A DNA stretch of 64,000 nucleotides from Klebsormidium nitens. Taxonomy: Eukaryota > Streptophyta > Klebsormidiophyceae > Klebsormidiales > Klebsormidiaceae. The stretch lies in contig DF237080.1 in the NCBI GenBank assembly GCA_000708835.1, positions 1-64,000 on the forward strand, read 5' to 3'. Shown piece after piece: positions 22,501 to 33,100 of the stretch (position 1 is its first letter; every line of letters begins with the position of its first letter). The notes under the pieces were generated by a model. The model was not told the origin of the DNA, did not search any database, and worked only from the letters and a program-made list of their open reading frames with translations. A program made the position numbers and the translations under genes.

Positions 22501-24713
22501 TACAGATCCAGCACCTCTCCTCCGAGGGCCGTCTCCCGGACGACCTCTCCTCGTCGCTCGTGTTCTCGAACGGCGCGCTCGCGCGCCTGGGCGCGCGCGT
22601 GCGCGAGCTGGGCGACGAGAAGAGCGCGCTGCGGCTCGCGCAGCGCGACTTGCACCGGCAGCACTTGGGGCTGCATAAGCAGAAGAAGGAGAAGGAGAAA
22701 AAGATCGCGGAGCTGCAACAGCGGGCTGTGGACGTCCAAATGCTCAAGTTTGGCCAGGTGGGTTGGTGCTTTCTGACAGGAAAGTTACAAGGTCTACTTG
22801 GAGATCGAAAGTCCATTTGGAAGGAAACGGAAACAGAAGAAGCTGGAATTTGGAACTAGTTTTTCAACGCGAGTTGGAGAAGGAGAAGAAGTTGCGGAAC
22901 TGCAAACAACGAGCGGTCAACGTCCAGATGCTGAGATTTGGCCAGGTGAGTGTCTTTGCTGCTACTGGGAGACGCTAAAGATGTTCGTTTGGAAATAACA
23001 GTCCACTTCGAAGGGAGACGTATCAGAACCAGGAAAGGAAGCTGGACACAGCCTACTTTGTTTTGGAGAGTTGAAAATTGCGGAGTGGCAACAGCGGGCG
23101 GTGGACTTCCAGATGCTCAAGATCGAACAGGTGGGTTCCTGGTTGCTTAGTAAGGGTCTCCCAGGGTGTCTGTCAAGGTCGCAGAATACTCTCCGTGAAT
23201 TGAGGAGGCGCTAGATCCGACCTACTTCTATCCGTGAAATGGAGGAAACGAACGAGAGTATCGAGCTGCAGCCGTGGAGATGGACATTCCGAGTTTAAAC
23301 TGTTTTGTAAGGAGATTACGGGGGAAATTCCGGAACCGGAGCGACTTTGTTCAGAATTTGGCAGTCTGAAAAGCCAGCCTTTTCAGTCCCTCTCAATCAA
23401 GCATCTTCCCCCCACTCCCAACCTCGCGCAGTGTACTTCTCGCACCTATTTGATCCCGTGCAACTTCAGTCCAGCAGCCGGTAACGCCAGTCCGCAAGCA
23501 TCAGCAGAAGCGGGATGATCGCTGAGCCGAAAATGCGGGCGCAGGTGATCGACCTGAAGTTGCTGGAGGCGGTGGGCGACAGCGCGGGCGCGGAGGAGCT
23601 GCGCGCGTCTCTCGCCGAGCAGGAGCGCGTGCACGCGCGCGAGCTAGGCGAGTGGAAGCGTGCGATCGACCGCGCGACGGACGTGCTGGCTGGTGAGGGG
23701 ATCTTGAGTTCCTTAAACGGAGAAGCGTCAGAATGCTCCAATTGAGTTGCCGTTTGGCGTTGGAAAGACTGAACATCAAATATCTGAAGTGTTGTGAGAA
23801 GTTTCAAAGGGCGTCCTGCGAGATGAGGAGGTCGAGGGGTCTACATTTTCAAGGATGATGGGTTTTGACGTCGGACAAGATTGTAAGACTGTCCTATCTG
23901 ATAGGGCGCTGAGTCTAAATACAAGACCTGGGATCTGACGTGTGGTGAGAAGGCGCAAAGGCCGTTTTGCAAAAAGCGGAGGTTGAGGGGTCTACGTTTC
24001 CCCAGTGAATGATGTGCTGAAAGTTGAAAAGGTTTCTAAGACTATCTCATCCGGTCATGTGTTTCCAAATGACGCAGTTGTGCCATACCCGCCCTCTAAT
24101 GCGCGCAATCTTACCTTACAGACGTGACTGCGGAGAACACGGCGTGCCTGAACCGGGCGGCCGAGTTGGGCGAGCAGCACCAGCGGCTGGAGCAGGGGCT
24201 GGTCGCCACGCAACACTCGGTGCTGGCTGATGCCGTGTCCATGAAACGCAAAGAAGCGGAGGAGCGAGACAAGATGGTGCAGGTCGGGCGCCTTGCTTTC
24301 CCTCCATTGTTCCTAGATGGTAATAGGAATTTGCACGGTGTTTCACCCTCGTTCTCGGCCATCAAACGAGCTAGGACTCGGTCTGATTATTGATCTTTTG
24401 ACTCCGTAAGAGGGACAACACGAGAAGGGCGATGTCGAGAGCCAATGCAAAAGTCCGCAACGAAGACAACTATCTTTTTGATTGGTTTGATACGCTTTGC
24501 TCTTACGTAAGCTCTGAGTTGATAAGAAAACTGCATTAAGCACGACTCTCTGGTCTTGACCTGACCATCATTATCCGTTAACCCTGTGCTTAACCCATCC
24601 TCGTTGTCAACTTTGTTATGCAGGTGGTAAACGACCAGGCGGGAGAGCTGGAACAGCTGAAGGCTGAGATCCGGGTGCTCAAATCAAAGGGGCCGATCAA
24701 GACGCGAGTGTGA
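7579..24713 (+). CDS. CFAP44: Cilia- and flagella-associated protein 44 (WD-repeat, coiled coil), 26 exons
   Basis: CFAP44 homologues help tether the inner-arm dynein f motor head in motile axonemes. Exons: 7579-8115, 8770-8982, 9551-9676, 10274-10441, 10760-10861, 11301-11558, 11889-12017, 12515-12655, 13159-13350, 13664-13776, 14059-14165, 14607-15474, 15702-15822, 16320-16679, 17439-17716, 18142-18271, 18831-19037, 19544-19720, 20153-20242, 20601-20858, 21278-21395, 21970-22121, 22506-22757, 23545-23692, 24122-24282, 24624-24713. All join in phase, giving 1831 residues, close to the human protein. Residues 1-179 are acidic and disordered. Family signatures follow: [50 protein letters not shown] and several WD blades to about residue 860. 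The C-terminal half is coiled coil, with family landmarks [15 protein letters not shown], an acidic tract after [12 protein letters not shown], and [15 protein letters not shown]. Weak donors follow exons 11 (GTTAGC) and 25 (GTCGGG). Exon 4's acceptor (AATGAAG) lacks a strong pyrimidine tract. Confidence 0.93.
10156..10264 (+). repeat. Tandem duplication just before the CFAP44 exon 4 acceptor
   Basis: Two diverged copies, 10156-10203 and 10212-10264, both start GAGATTG and share AAGGTGGAAA followed by ACACTTTGT and CCTC. The second copy ends ten bases before exon 4 begins at 10274. The duplication therefore repeats the sequence leading into a splice acceptor that is itself poor in pyrimidines. 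Confidence 0.65.
16696..16743 (+). repeat. Perfect 24-bp tandem duplication in CFAP44 intron 14
   Basis: Positions 16696-16719 and 16720-16743 are identical (unit begins AGCTGAATACAGACGTGATG). The pair lies 17 bases past the exon 14 donor. Identity of the copies implies a recent event. Confidence 0.85.
17205..17510 (+). repeat. Three copies of the 5' part of CFAP44 exon 15
   Basis: Copy C (from 17439) is the genuine exon start. Copy B (17329-17396) carries the same acceptor context, TATGCGCAG, and encodes [15 protein letters not shown] before a TAG at 17394-17396. Copy A (17205-17275) encodes a more diverged [13 protein letters not shown], but its acceptor AG is lost. GATCCAGGC is spaced 126 bp (A to B) and 111 bp (B to C). 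Use of the copy B acceptor would put a stop codon in frame after about 22 residues, so it would be a poison exon. Confidence 0.85.
19880..20060. mobile_element. Foldback element with telomere-like G-rich core (CFAP44 intron 18)
   Basis: Arms 19880-19916 and 20025-20060 are imperfect inverted repeats, and each arm holds two direct copies of a CATGTTGACTAAGG-like unit. The spacer is strongly G-rich (GGGTAGGGTTAG, TTAGGGTGGGTACGGG) and has G-quadruplex potential. Its core (about 19940-19995) matches in reverse complement the core of another foldback at 29531-29674. No protein is encoded. Confidence 0.75.
21781..21952 (+). repeat. 21-bp minisatellite abutting the CFAP44 exon 22 acceptor
   Basis: About eight imperfect tandem copies of a 21-bp unit of the form CCCCAACTCCTAAACCTTAA plus one A. 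The array ends 17 bases before the exon 22 acceptor (AG at 21968-21969). The unit contains CCTAAACC, close to the plant telomere complement CCCTAAA, and is a pyrimidine- and A-rich sequence compatible with a branch-point or pyrimidine-tract role. Confidence 0.85.
22680..23160 (+). repeat. Three copies of the 3' part of CFAP44 exon 23 with donor and intron head
   Basis: The genuine exon 23 ends [13 protein letters not shown] at 22757, before GTGGGT. A second copy encodes [13 protein letters not shown] and ends at 22945, before GTGAGT. A third encodes [13 protein letters not shown] and ends at 23130, before GTGGGT. Donor spacing is 188 and 185 bp. Intron sequence after the donor is also duplicated. 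All three donors remain usable by consensus. The next exon continues [10 protein letters not shown], matching the family after LKFGQ. Confidence 0.85.
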
Positions 24714-25613
24714 ATCTACAGATTTCTGACGAGATAGTCATGTGGAAGCAGCTGGCCGGCAGTCGCGCATGTGCAAAGCTCGGAGCAAATGCCGGATCGA
24801 AAGTCTGACAGAGAATCGCTAATCCATTGGAGTAAAGGCAATGAGCTTCTTTAAGGCGTTGGGAGTTACGTACCCTCGCGATACTCATGTCAAGCGAAGG
24901 TGTACTGCCTTACAGCGCGGCCCGCGGCCCACGGCCCACGTCTTATCCCACAATGAGACCGAGAGTGGAACATCGAGCTAGGGCAAACAAAGAATTGTCG
25001 GATATAAGTTTAATGTACGTATTATGAGGCTTGGCCGGTATGCTGTGACGACGTATGATATGCAGATGCGCAAATGAGCTCTGTGACTCTATATAGCGCC
25101 AATGTGATTACTTGCATGGTTCTCGCGAGTTACGAAGGCGCAATGATGACTGGCGCATGCATGCATGCTAGCTATGGATCTAGCTAGTCATGCTATATGA
25201 AGCGTCAATGACGCGAGCTCGTTGCGACCCGCCCTCGCTAGCTGGCGTCATGCAGTGACGCTATCCACGGGCATGGCCTTTGTCCGCGTATATGCCTGAA
25301 CGTTGTAAGTTCCGTTTCTGATTTTCTCAAACTATCACCTCGATCATCTGCAAGGTGACTTAGAGCCAGTCAGCTTCCCAACCCAGTTTGTAGCCCATAA
25401 GTACGGCTAAACGAGTTCAACACGGCTAATCAACAGTTAGTTGGACGAGGGTTCCCTGTCTTACGTACTGAAACTGGATGCTCCTGGTACTGCCAAAATT
25501 ACTGGCAGGCCGTCACGGCCGGACTACAGCATTTAAAATTGAAAACTTCCTCAAAGCAACGAAGAAGTGATATATATGGAGTTCGTCAGGCTACTGTTTA
25601 ATTATGTCCTTTC
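24714..25613. other. Intergenic, rich in CTAG and GCATGC palindromes
   Basis: No gene is seen between the CFAP44 stop and the LRR-like fragment on the other strand. Around 25155-25200 there is a cluster of short palindromes (GCATGCATGCATGC, then GCTAGC and CTAGCTAG units). The region should hold the CFAP44 3' end. Confidence 0.5.
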
Positions 25614-26081
25614 TCATACAATTTGCCAGTCCATCTTCTCCATTTTAGGGCACACCAATCTCACGCCGTCTCTGATTCCTCTCCCCCCTTCTGCGGCGAT
25701 CCAGCCCCTCAAGCATCTCAACTCCGGACAAGCAACCGTTGCGGACCGTAACTGCAGATCCGAAAACACTTGCGCTTCGCGAAGCTTCGGACACGTCACA
25801 TCCAGCACTAGTGACGGACCGTTAGGCGACAAATTGAGCGCATCTCTAGCTTTCCTTGGGTCAATCGAAGGCAACGGCACGGCTCCGTACATTCCCCCAC
25901 GCGCGATCGGTTCCTTTTGTGTGAGGCGCGAAACAAACGGCTCTTCTGGCGGGGGTGCGTCCGTGGCCGGACCGTCCCCTTCGACTTGTGTTGCAGCTGA
26001 ACGCGGGGCGCGGGGCGCTGCTGTTGAGGTCGAGGGCCCTACCGCCCTCCCTTCACCATTCATGCTGTAGGAACCTAGCAT
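25614..26081 (-). CDS. LRR-like protein fragment, uncertain gene
   Basis: The frame is open from 26294, but protein-like, GC-rich sequence begins near 26081. The C-terminal 70 residues show irregular leucine-rich repeat spacing: LVLDVTCPKLREAQVF, then TVACPELRCLRG, then LVCPKMEKMDW, and a stop at 25614. This resembles the LRR segments of the neighbouring F-box gene on the same strand. A possible acceptor (TTCCTACAG at about 26066) suggests it may be a last exon whose partners were not found. Splicing from the F-box gene's exon 11 would give an immediate stop, so it is probably not an alternative end of that gene. It may be a relic copy. Confidence 0.35.
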   Translation of the reverse strand: MLGSYSMNGEGRAVGPSTSTAAPRAPRSAATQVEGDGPATDAPPPEEPFVSRLTQKEPIARGGMYGAVPLPSIDPRKARDALNLSPNGPSLVLDVTCPKLREAQVFSDLQLRSATVACPELRCLRGWIAAEGGRGIRDGVRLVCPKMEKMDWQIV

Positions 26082-26458
26082 GTAGTCCGGCAGGAAAGGC
26101 GCAGGGGGAAAGTTGCAATAAGCGTCCAGGCTGCACAAAAACGCAATAGCTCCATGAGTGCGCTGTTCGTATGAGTCTCCCTTGGGTAAGAACAGAAAAT
26201 GCATCAAAGAGAGGGTGTAGTAATTGTGCTCGTCGTGATTGAGGGTCCCCTTTCTTTGCTGCCCCCCAGGCTTGCTTTGTTGCTTTAATAACAAGATCCA
26301 TTTGTAGGCACTTGCTCTTAAGGCAAGCCGTCGAAGGCCTGGTCTTGATAGCGTTACTGGTTGCGTAGGAATTTTGGAAACGTATTGTAATGGTCTGGAA
26401 CACCAGCGCGACCGACCAAAGCCCTAGAAAGGTTTAGCCGAGACACTACGAAAAGAGC

Positions 26459-27180
26459 GTAGACTTTAGCTGAGGTCAAAACAAAAAAGTCTTCCAGAAG
26501 ACTTGAGAAACAAGTCCGCTCACTCGTCTCCGTCCTGGGGTCCGTACGGATTGTGTTGTCCCGTGTTGAGACACATCATCGGCGGCGCAAAAAGGTGGCG
26601 GATTGGATCTTTCTAAGGAATGCGCATCGTGACAGCACGCTCAAGCGGACACTTCAGCGGAGGACAAAAGAAATCACCTTCTAAAACGAAGGAAGAAAAG
26701 CAAGCCTGCCCACTCTTCTCCATCCTGGAGTCCGTACGGAGTGTATCCGCCGTTGTTGAGGCGCAGTATCAACTGCGCAATCTGGGGCGGAACGGACTCT
26801 CCCATCGCGACAGCACGCATAGACTTCAGCCGAGAACAAATCTAGCAAGATTTGGAGAGAAGAAAAAGCAAAGGAGAGAAGAAAAAGCAAATGTGCTCAC
26901 TCCCTTCTCCGTCCCGGAGTCCGTACGGAGCATACCCGCCGATTTTTTGTCGCATAATTACTGCGCAATTGCGGCAAAATTTAATCTAGGCGACTGCAAC
27001 GCTTAAGCGTAGACTTCAGCCGAGAACAAAACAAGCAGGTTTTGGAGAAGGAAAGAAGAAAGCAAGTCTGCTCACTCTTCTCCGTCCTGGAGTCCATACG
27101 GGGCGTACCCGCCATTGTTGAGACGCCGCATTGGCTGCGCAAACATGCGGCGGAACGGGTCTTCCCACGGGTTGTGCATC
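26459..27180 (-). repeat. Four tandem copies of the F-box gene's stop-codon region
   Basis: Units start near 26459, 26640, 26818 and 27006 (read on +) with a shared ACTTCAGCCGAG-like segment. Each is followed by an A/G-rich stretch and then TCTCCGTCCTGGAGTCCGTA, which on the minus strand is the coding end YGLQDGEE. CTCAC at the stop is spaced about 190, 188 and 174 bp. The copy at 27006-27180 is the genuine end of the last exon; the other three are diverged and lie in the 3' flank. The second still reads NNGGYTPYGLQDGEE on the minus strand. Confidence 0.85.
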
Positions 27181-30100
27181 GTGGGATGAGACGAATACGG
27201 GCCGGGGCAGATGCACCAGGAGTGGTCGGAACTGAGGCGGAAGCGGCGCTGGAAAGAGGGGGCCGGAGACGCCACGGTCCAAACCTGCAAGTAATTTGTC
27301 AAACATTTAAAAACCTGTTTAAATAGCAGAAATCAAATTTTCATTTATTTTCTTTTGTGTACTTGTGGTTTATTTAACCCATTGACCATAAGTACTACGA
27401 TTGGGGGTATATTCATAAGAAAAGGTTCGTCAACAGACTCTGTACTGAAAACGTTTTGTTGGTGTCCTTACAGGTGACGGTCAGGTTGGGATTTATCCTG
27501 TGATACTGGAGAGAGGGAGAAATTGTTTTGTCGGTGCTGAGAGACTCATGCATGTTGAATTGATCGTGTGATACTTGTCAAGCTGAGACAGAACTTCTGC
27601 TGGTGCACTACGGTTTTTCGTTCTGAAACAATGATGTGTTTTTGAGAGGCTGATTGAAAGCATAACCGGAAGCCGCAGCCAGGCTGAGACGATTACACTG
27701 GTGACTGAAACGCGCTGGAAGAAGGCCGATGGGGAAGCGAAGCTGGACTTGCACATGCCGAGGCCTTATGTGTTTTTGGACTGTCGTTTGTGGTGCTTTT
27801 CGTCAGAACCATACTCGGCTTTGTTACCGAACCCCGTGTGCAACTGATGGCTTTCGCGGATCCAATAGAAAGTAAAGAATGTCTGATCCAGTTATACCAG
27901 CGGATGTGTTGTGGGAACATCTACAGAGCGCCAGCAGGCTTGCATAAGCTTCCCAAAAGCACCAACCGTCGATCAGTCCGCAATGGGCTCATATTACAAC
28001 TTCCCACACGCCTTTGACACGAAACCTCTGAACATTCAGCCCGTGATGTAAGTTGTAAGAGCATCAAGCAGGCCGAACCCACTTCGCTAGACTGCCCAGC
28101 TCCCTCGGTTGCAGAGAGCAGAGCCACAAAATGCGAAAGAGCTTTCCCCTCCTCTCACCTGAATATGCAATTCCTTCAGGCTCGGAAACTCTTCTCCCAG
28201 TAGGGCCTGGTACTCCCACACGACCTTATTCTCCCCCCACCTCGTCCGCCTTTTTTCTTTTCCCCCCTCCTCAACCTTCTCCTTTCCTTTCCTCGACTGC
28301 TTCGCTCCTAGCCCAAGTGGATCGAACCGTCTCTCCGCCCCTCCCCTCACTTCGCTGCTTGAACGGCCATCCAGTTCGTTGAGAATGTTCTCTTCAAACA
28401 TGTTCATGTCGTTCAGTCGTACCCGCTTCGCCGATCCACTGGCTTCCGATTCCGCCGGCCTTTTGGCGCCTTTCGCTGCCCCGCTCTCTTCCCCCCCATT
28501 CGTCATTCCCTGCTCGCCAGGCTCCGCTGCCCCCCCAGGAGCGGCCTCTTCCTCCGCGGAACCTTTAGCCTTCCCCTCGCCCACGGGGGCGTTTAGAGCT
28601 TCCGGGTCGAGGGGGATCCCCCCGGCGTTGTGAAGCGCGGGAAGGAGGCTCGGCATGGCGGCGCGGATTGCGGAGAACATCTGGCGGCGGCTTGCCTCAG
28701 GAATGAAGTTGTTGGGGTCCGCCAATTCCATTGCGGTCGCAAACATGGACTGTAACGCCTCGTTGTCCTGCAGACCAAACGGTTCGAGGGTTTGCTTCGC
28801 GCATTGCAAGTTCGAATCTTCGGGTATAGAGCAGGCACTGGACGCCCTACTTCGAGCGCGCAACTCGTGACGTCAGCTGATTGCCTGTTCCAGTCTTGGA
28901 TTGCAGCGTCGTCGCAAGGACTGGATGAGCTGCCTTCCAATCGAAAGCCCTCTACCTCCAAACCGGTCGGATAAACCAGCCATTCTGCCAGAAAGGCTCT
29001 CTTCGCTTCAGACTTTCTCGCGGCTTTACTCAGTGACGGGCGCTCAAAGCGGCCGGAGCTAAGCGTTTCGGCGACGCGCTCAGTGCGAAACGTCGTGAAA
29101 CAACTAACCTTGGAACCCGGAGCTCTCACAAGTTTGAATTGTTTTGAGGCGTTTCTTTTGGAGACGGACCAGCTAATGGTGGGCTTGTGATATCTGCAAA
29201 CGGCCTGTTTATTGTTAATCGTTTGTGGAAATGGAAAATCTAGCACTGAAAGCGAGCGTCAAAGGTCGTTTCAAAGCCAAAAAAAGGTCAGGTCAGATCA
29301 AGCTTTCCTACCTGGAGAAAAGCGCTCATGTCGGGGGCATCCGGCAGGAAGTCCCGCAGGCTGCGGATCTGCTCGAGCGCGTCCTGCCCCGTCAGCCGTG
29401 ACGTCAGCTTTTCTACCACTTTCGGGTCGGACTGCGCGTCCGGGTCCAGGTGCAGGCCCCCCGCTACCACTAGCGTCTCCAGCTTTGGGCATCCCGCCTG
29501 TGGAAAACGAATGTGTGAGTTCCGATTTTATGAAGGGTAAGCGCCATGAAGGTAAACAGCAACACCTAGCTGAAAATCTAAACCCACACTGTACACGCTC
29601 CGCACCCATACCCACCCTAAGCCCCCAAGCTAAACCCATCCGTTCCACTTACCCTTTATGGTCCTCACCCTTCAAGATTTCGAGCGGCATAAAGATTGTA
29701 CTTAATTGGATAATGCGGCCTTACAGCTTCCAGTTTGACAAATCACTTTTGCATTGGTCGGCTTTTCAGGCTTCCGGGACGCTTCTTAGCTCGTTTTCAG
29801 ACTGCCGTCTGGGGCGCGGATGCTTTACACTGACAAAAGCGCCGGCTTTCTGCACCCGTTCGTCTCGCTCGTGCTTTCAACAGAAAACCAGAGAACCTGA
29901 AAAGAAGTTTCAAGAGCCAAAGAAAACAAGGTTCTGACGGAAGGATGGCAGAAGCGCCCTCTGAAGACTCAGCTAGGTCCCTTGCTGCTGGCAAATAAGA
30001 AGCGAGGAGCGAAAGACGAAAACCGCGACGAGACAGAATAGAAACAAGCTCAGTATCAAGACCGACAGAACGCGGGCTCGATTGACATCTCACCCCGATC

Positions 30101-33100
30101 GCAGTCAGCGACGGCGGCAGCACGTTGAGGTGCAGTTCCGTTAACTCGGGGCAGGCGAAGGAGCACGTGGACGGATTGCCGAAGGAACGGAACGCGAGCA
30201 GCTTGAAGCATTCCAGCGTCTTGGATTGAACAGTGAGAGTGTGGGGCTTGGCCTGCGAACGGAAAAAAAGGGCTAATCGTTCCCTTTTGATCCAGTCTTC
30301 CTGGGCCGTGTAAAATCCTGACTCTCCTAGGAAAGGCCTTGGTGGTGAACGACGCTTTTCGCGACTACTTTTTTCTGCAAAGTGGTCTTGTGGCAGTCTG
30401 TTTGTCGGTGTTTGAAGCTGTTTGAAGCCTTAACAAGATGATTCTTCCTCAACTGTCTCATTGTGAGCACCGGAAGTGTAACGGCTTGGCACGTCTGCGG
30501 GTATTGCTGACAAAAATCTTCCATCCTTTTTGTCCTCAGACGGTCGGACAGAGTGTTAGGAGATTTGAAAGGACAGCAAAGCAGAGGTGCGAGATTTTGA
30601 CACTGGGCGGCTGCTGCAAGAAACTTCAAGCAAGTTTGCTCACTAGTTGCCCTGTTTTGCCTTTCTCGAGGCAATCTTCCTTGGATCCAATTGCCGTGCA
30701 CAGTAGAGAGGTACCCTCACGTCAGGCGAACGCCGATCGGAGAGCAGCTTGGCCGTGCTGATGTCACATTCCTTCACTATGCAGACCGGTTCACGCTTGT
30801 ATGAAATGATGCCTACCAATTCCTATAAGTCTTTCAGATTGCTAATAGAATGCAGCTTCAACAGCTCGAGTCGCTAGAAACCAACTTCATCTTGAATGTG
30901 CTAAACACTGCTCAGCAAACCGCCAAAGAGTGTCCTTTGCTTCTGACCTTGGGCATCTCCATTTGGAGGGTTTTGATCGCTGGGAAGCTGCTGGAATCCA
31001 CACGCACAGCGTCCCCCAGGTACGCAAGCAACTGCACCTTCTCGAGACGCGGGCACTGCGCTGCAAACTTCAGTGACGTCACACCAAACGGCACAAGGAG
31101 CTCCTGGAGACAGATCGAGGAACTGAATTTGTTTGCAGTTCCTTCTTGGTGTGATTACGTTCCAAATGTCAGGAAATGTCACACCAATGGTACCCGAAAC
31201 TCTGGAAACGAGAACAAGAGTTGGGCTTGTGGGCGGTTCCTTTTTGGTGCGACGAGACTCCAGCGCCTAGCAACAAAGTCGAGGGGAAAAGAGGCGCATG
31301 CCGCACGAACGTAATGCCTATGCCGCTGTCTGCCTTAAGCCACAGCAAGGGAAGAATTAGGCGTTGAACAAGTGCGTCGGTTACAAGGACAGCAGCAAGC
31401 AATCTACAAACAACTGTCATGGTAGACAGTGGCATCGCAGCAAAACATGGTTTCTAAGATCACGGTCGGAATTTCCATCAAGAGGGCGCCGATTTTAGAA
31501 GCGCCAATCTATGAAAGAAACGCACTGCTCAGGACTGGGTGATAGGGATAAATCTTGCGTCCAAGCAGCCCCACGATGATCCAATCCTCAACGCTGAAGT
31601 CAGCGTCCGACGTCAGGCTGACGTCACACTCACCGTCACGTGCCCCAGCGCCAGCTTGAGCTGCCGCAGGTGCACGAGTAGGTGCCTAGGGTTACACAGG
31701 TCGAGCTCGGTGAGCTGAGGCGCTGCCACGTGTACTTGTCGGAGATCGCACGAGTGCGCCACCAGCTGGAACTCGACGAGGCTCTCACTGTCGACTGCGA
31801 CGACGTCGCACCCCTTGTCGCAGTAGATCTGCAGCTTGCGCAGCTTGCGGAGGGAACCCAGCACCGCTGTGTCCTGCACAATCAGATATGTGGACTTCAG
31901 CAGCATAGGTACATTTACATACCGTCCCAGCGTCTGATTTCATCAGTTCTGGATGCTGAAATATTCATTTATGAGGTGTTCGTCGTGTTCGTCGACTTGG
32001 TGCCACCTGCTAACAAATAACATCATCGTTTTTTGCCGCCCCTTGTTGGCAGACCGGATCATTGGATCATGTATTGATTGATCGGACCTTGGAACGGTGA
32101 TTGGGTACGGATGCGCACTGAGGAAGCGCACCGGAAAAACCAGATTCGAGAAGCGCACGAATTTTTCAGCATGACCAAGTGGCAAGAAGAAATCAATGTG
32201 CAAACCCCTGTCTCACCTGCGCTGTTTTCACGTGGATCTTGAGCTCTTCGACATCCGGCGTAAACTTTAGCGTGGCCGGCAGCGCGGCCGTCCGTCCCGG
32301 CAGGTTCGCCGTCCGCAAACACGGCGCCCAAATCTCGGACAGAAACCCGTCCGTCGCCGCGTCCGGCGGCTCCGCCCCGGGAAAGAACCGCCGGTGCATG
32401 GTCGGCCCGCGAACCTCTAGAGCTTCCAGCCGGCGGCACGAAATCGCCACGTGCTTGCGACCGTCTAGGTGTTTCGCGAAGCTGCCGAGGGCCGCCGTGA
32501 GGGTTTGCACCGTCGGGTGTTCGACCGTGAGCGACGTGGCGCACGAAGAGGTGAGGCCGAGGCGCAGGGTACGGAGCGCGGGGAAACCGCCGGACAGGAC
32601 GAACTCGGGTTCGAACAGCGCGTCGAGGACGAGCGTCCGGAGGGCGGGGAGGGTGGACCCGGCTTCGGACAGAGTGGCGCCGTTGATTGGGAAGCCCAAG
32701 CGGAGGTCCTGTGCGGGAAGCGACCGGAGGGTTGCGCACTTTCCGGGTTTTGGGGGCTTTCGTAGGGGCCTTTCTAAAAGAGTTGTCCTTAAGTACGAGG
32801 TACCGAGTAGAACAGCCAGGATGATTGAGATTCTAAGAGCTTGAACGGTAGTTTCTAGATTGGACAAGTCCCGATGAAACCCTTTCAGATTGTCAGCATT
32901 GAAGCAGGTCGCAGAAGGAGGTAATTCTGTGCACGCTCATCCCTTTGTATAACTCGCTGTCCAGCGCAAGCGAGCAAGTTTCTAAAGCTGAAACGGTACG
33001 CACCTCCAGGGCGGGGCAGTTCAGCTGCAACACACGCATGTCGGACGGTTTCGGGCGGTCCTTTCTGGAGAGACGCGTCCGAAGATCAAACACAGGCGCC

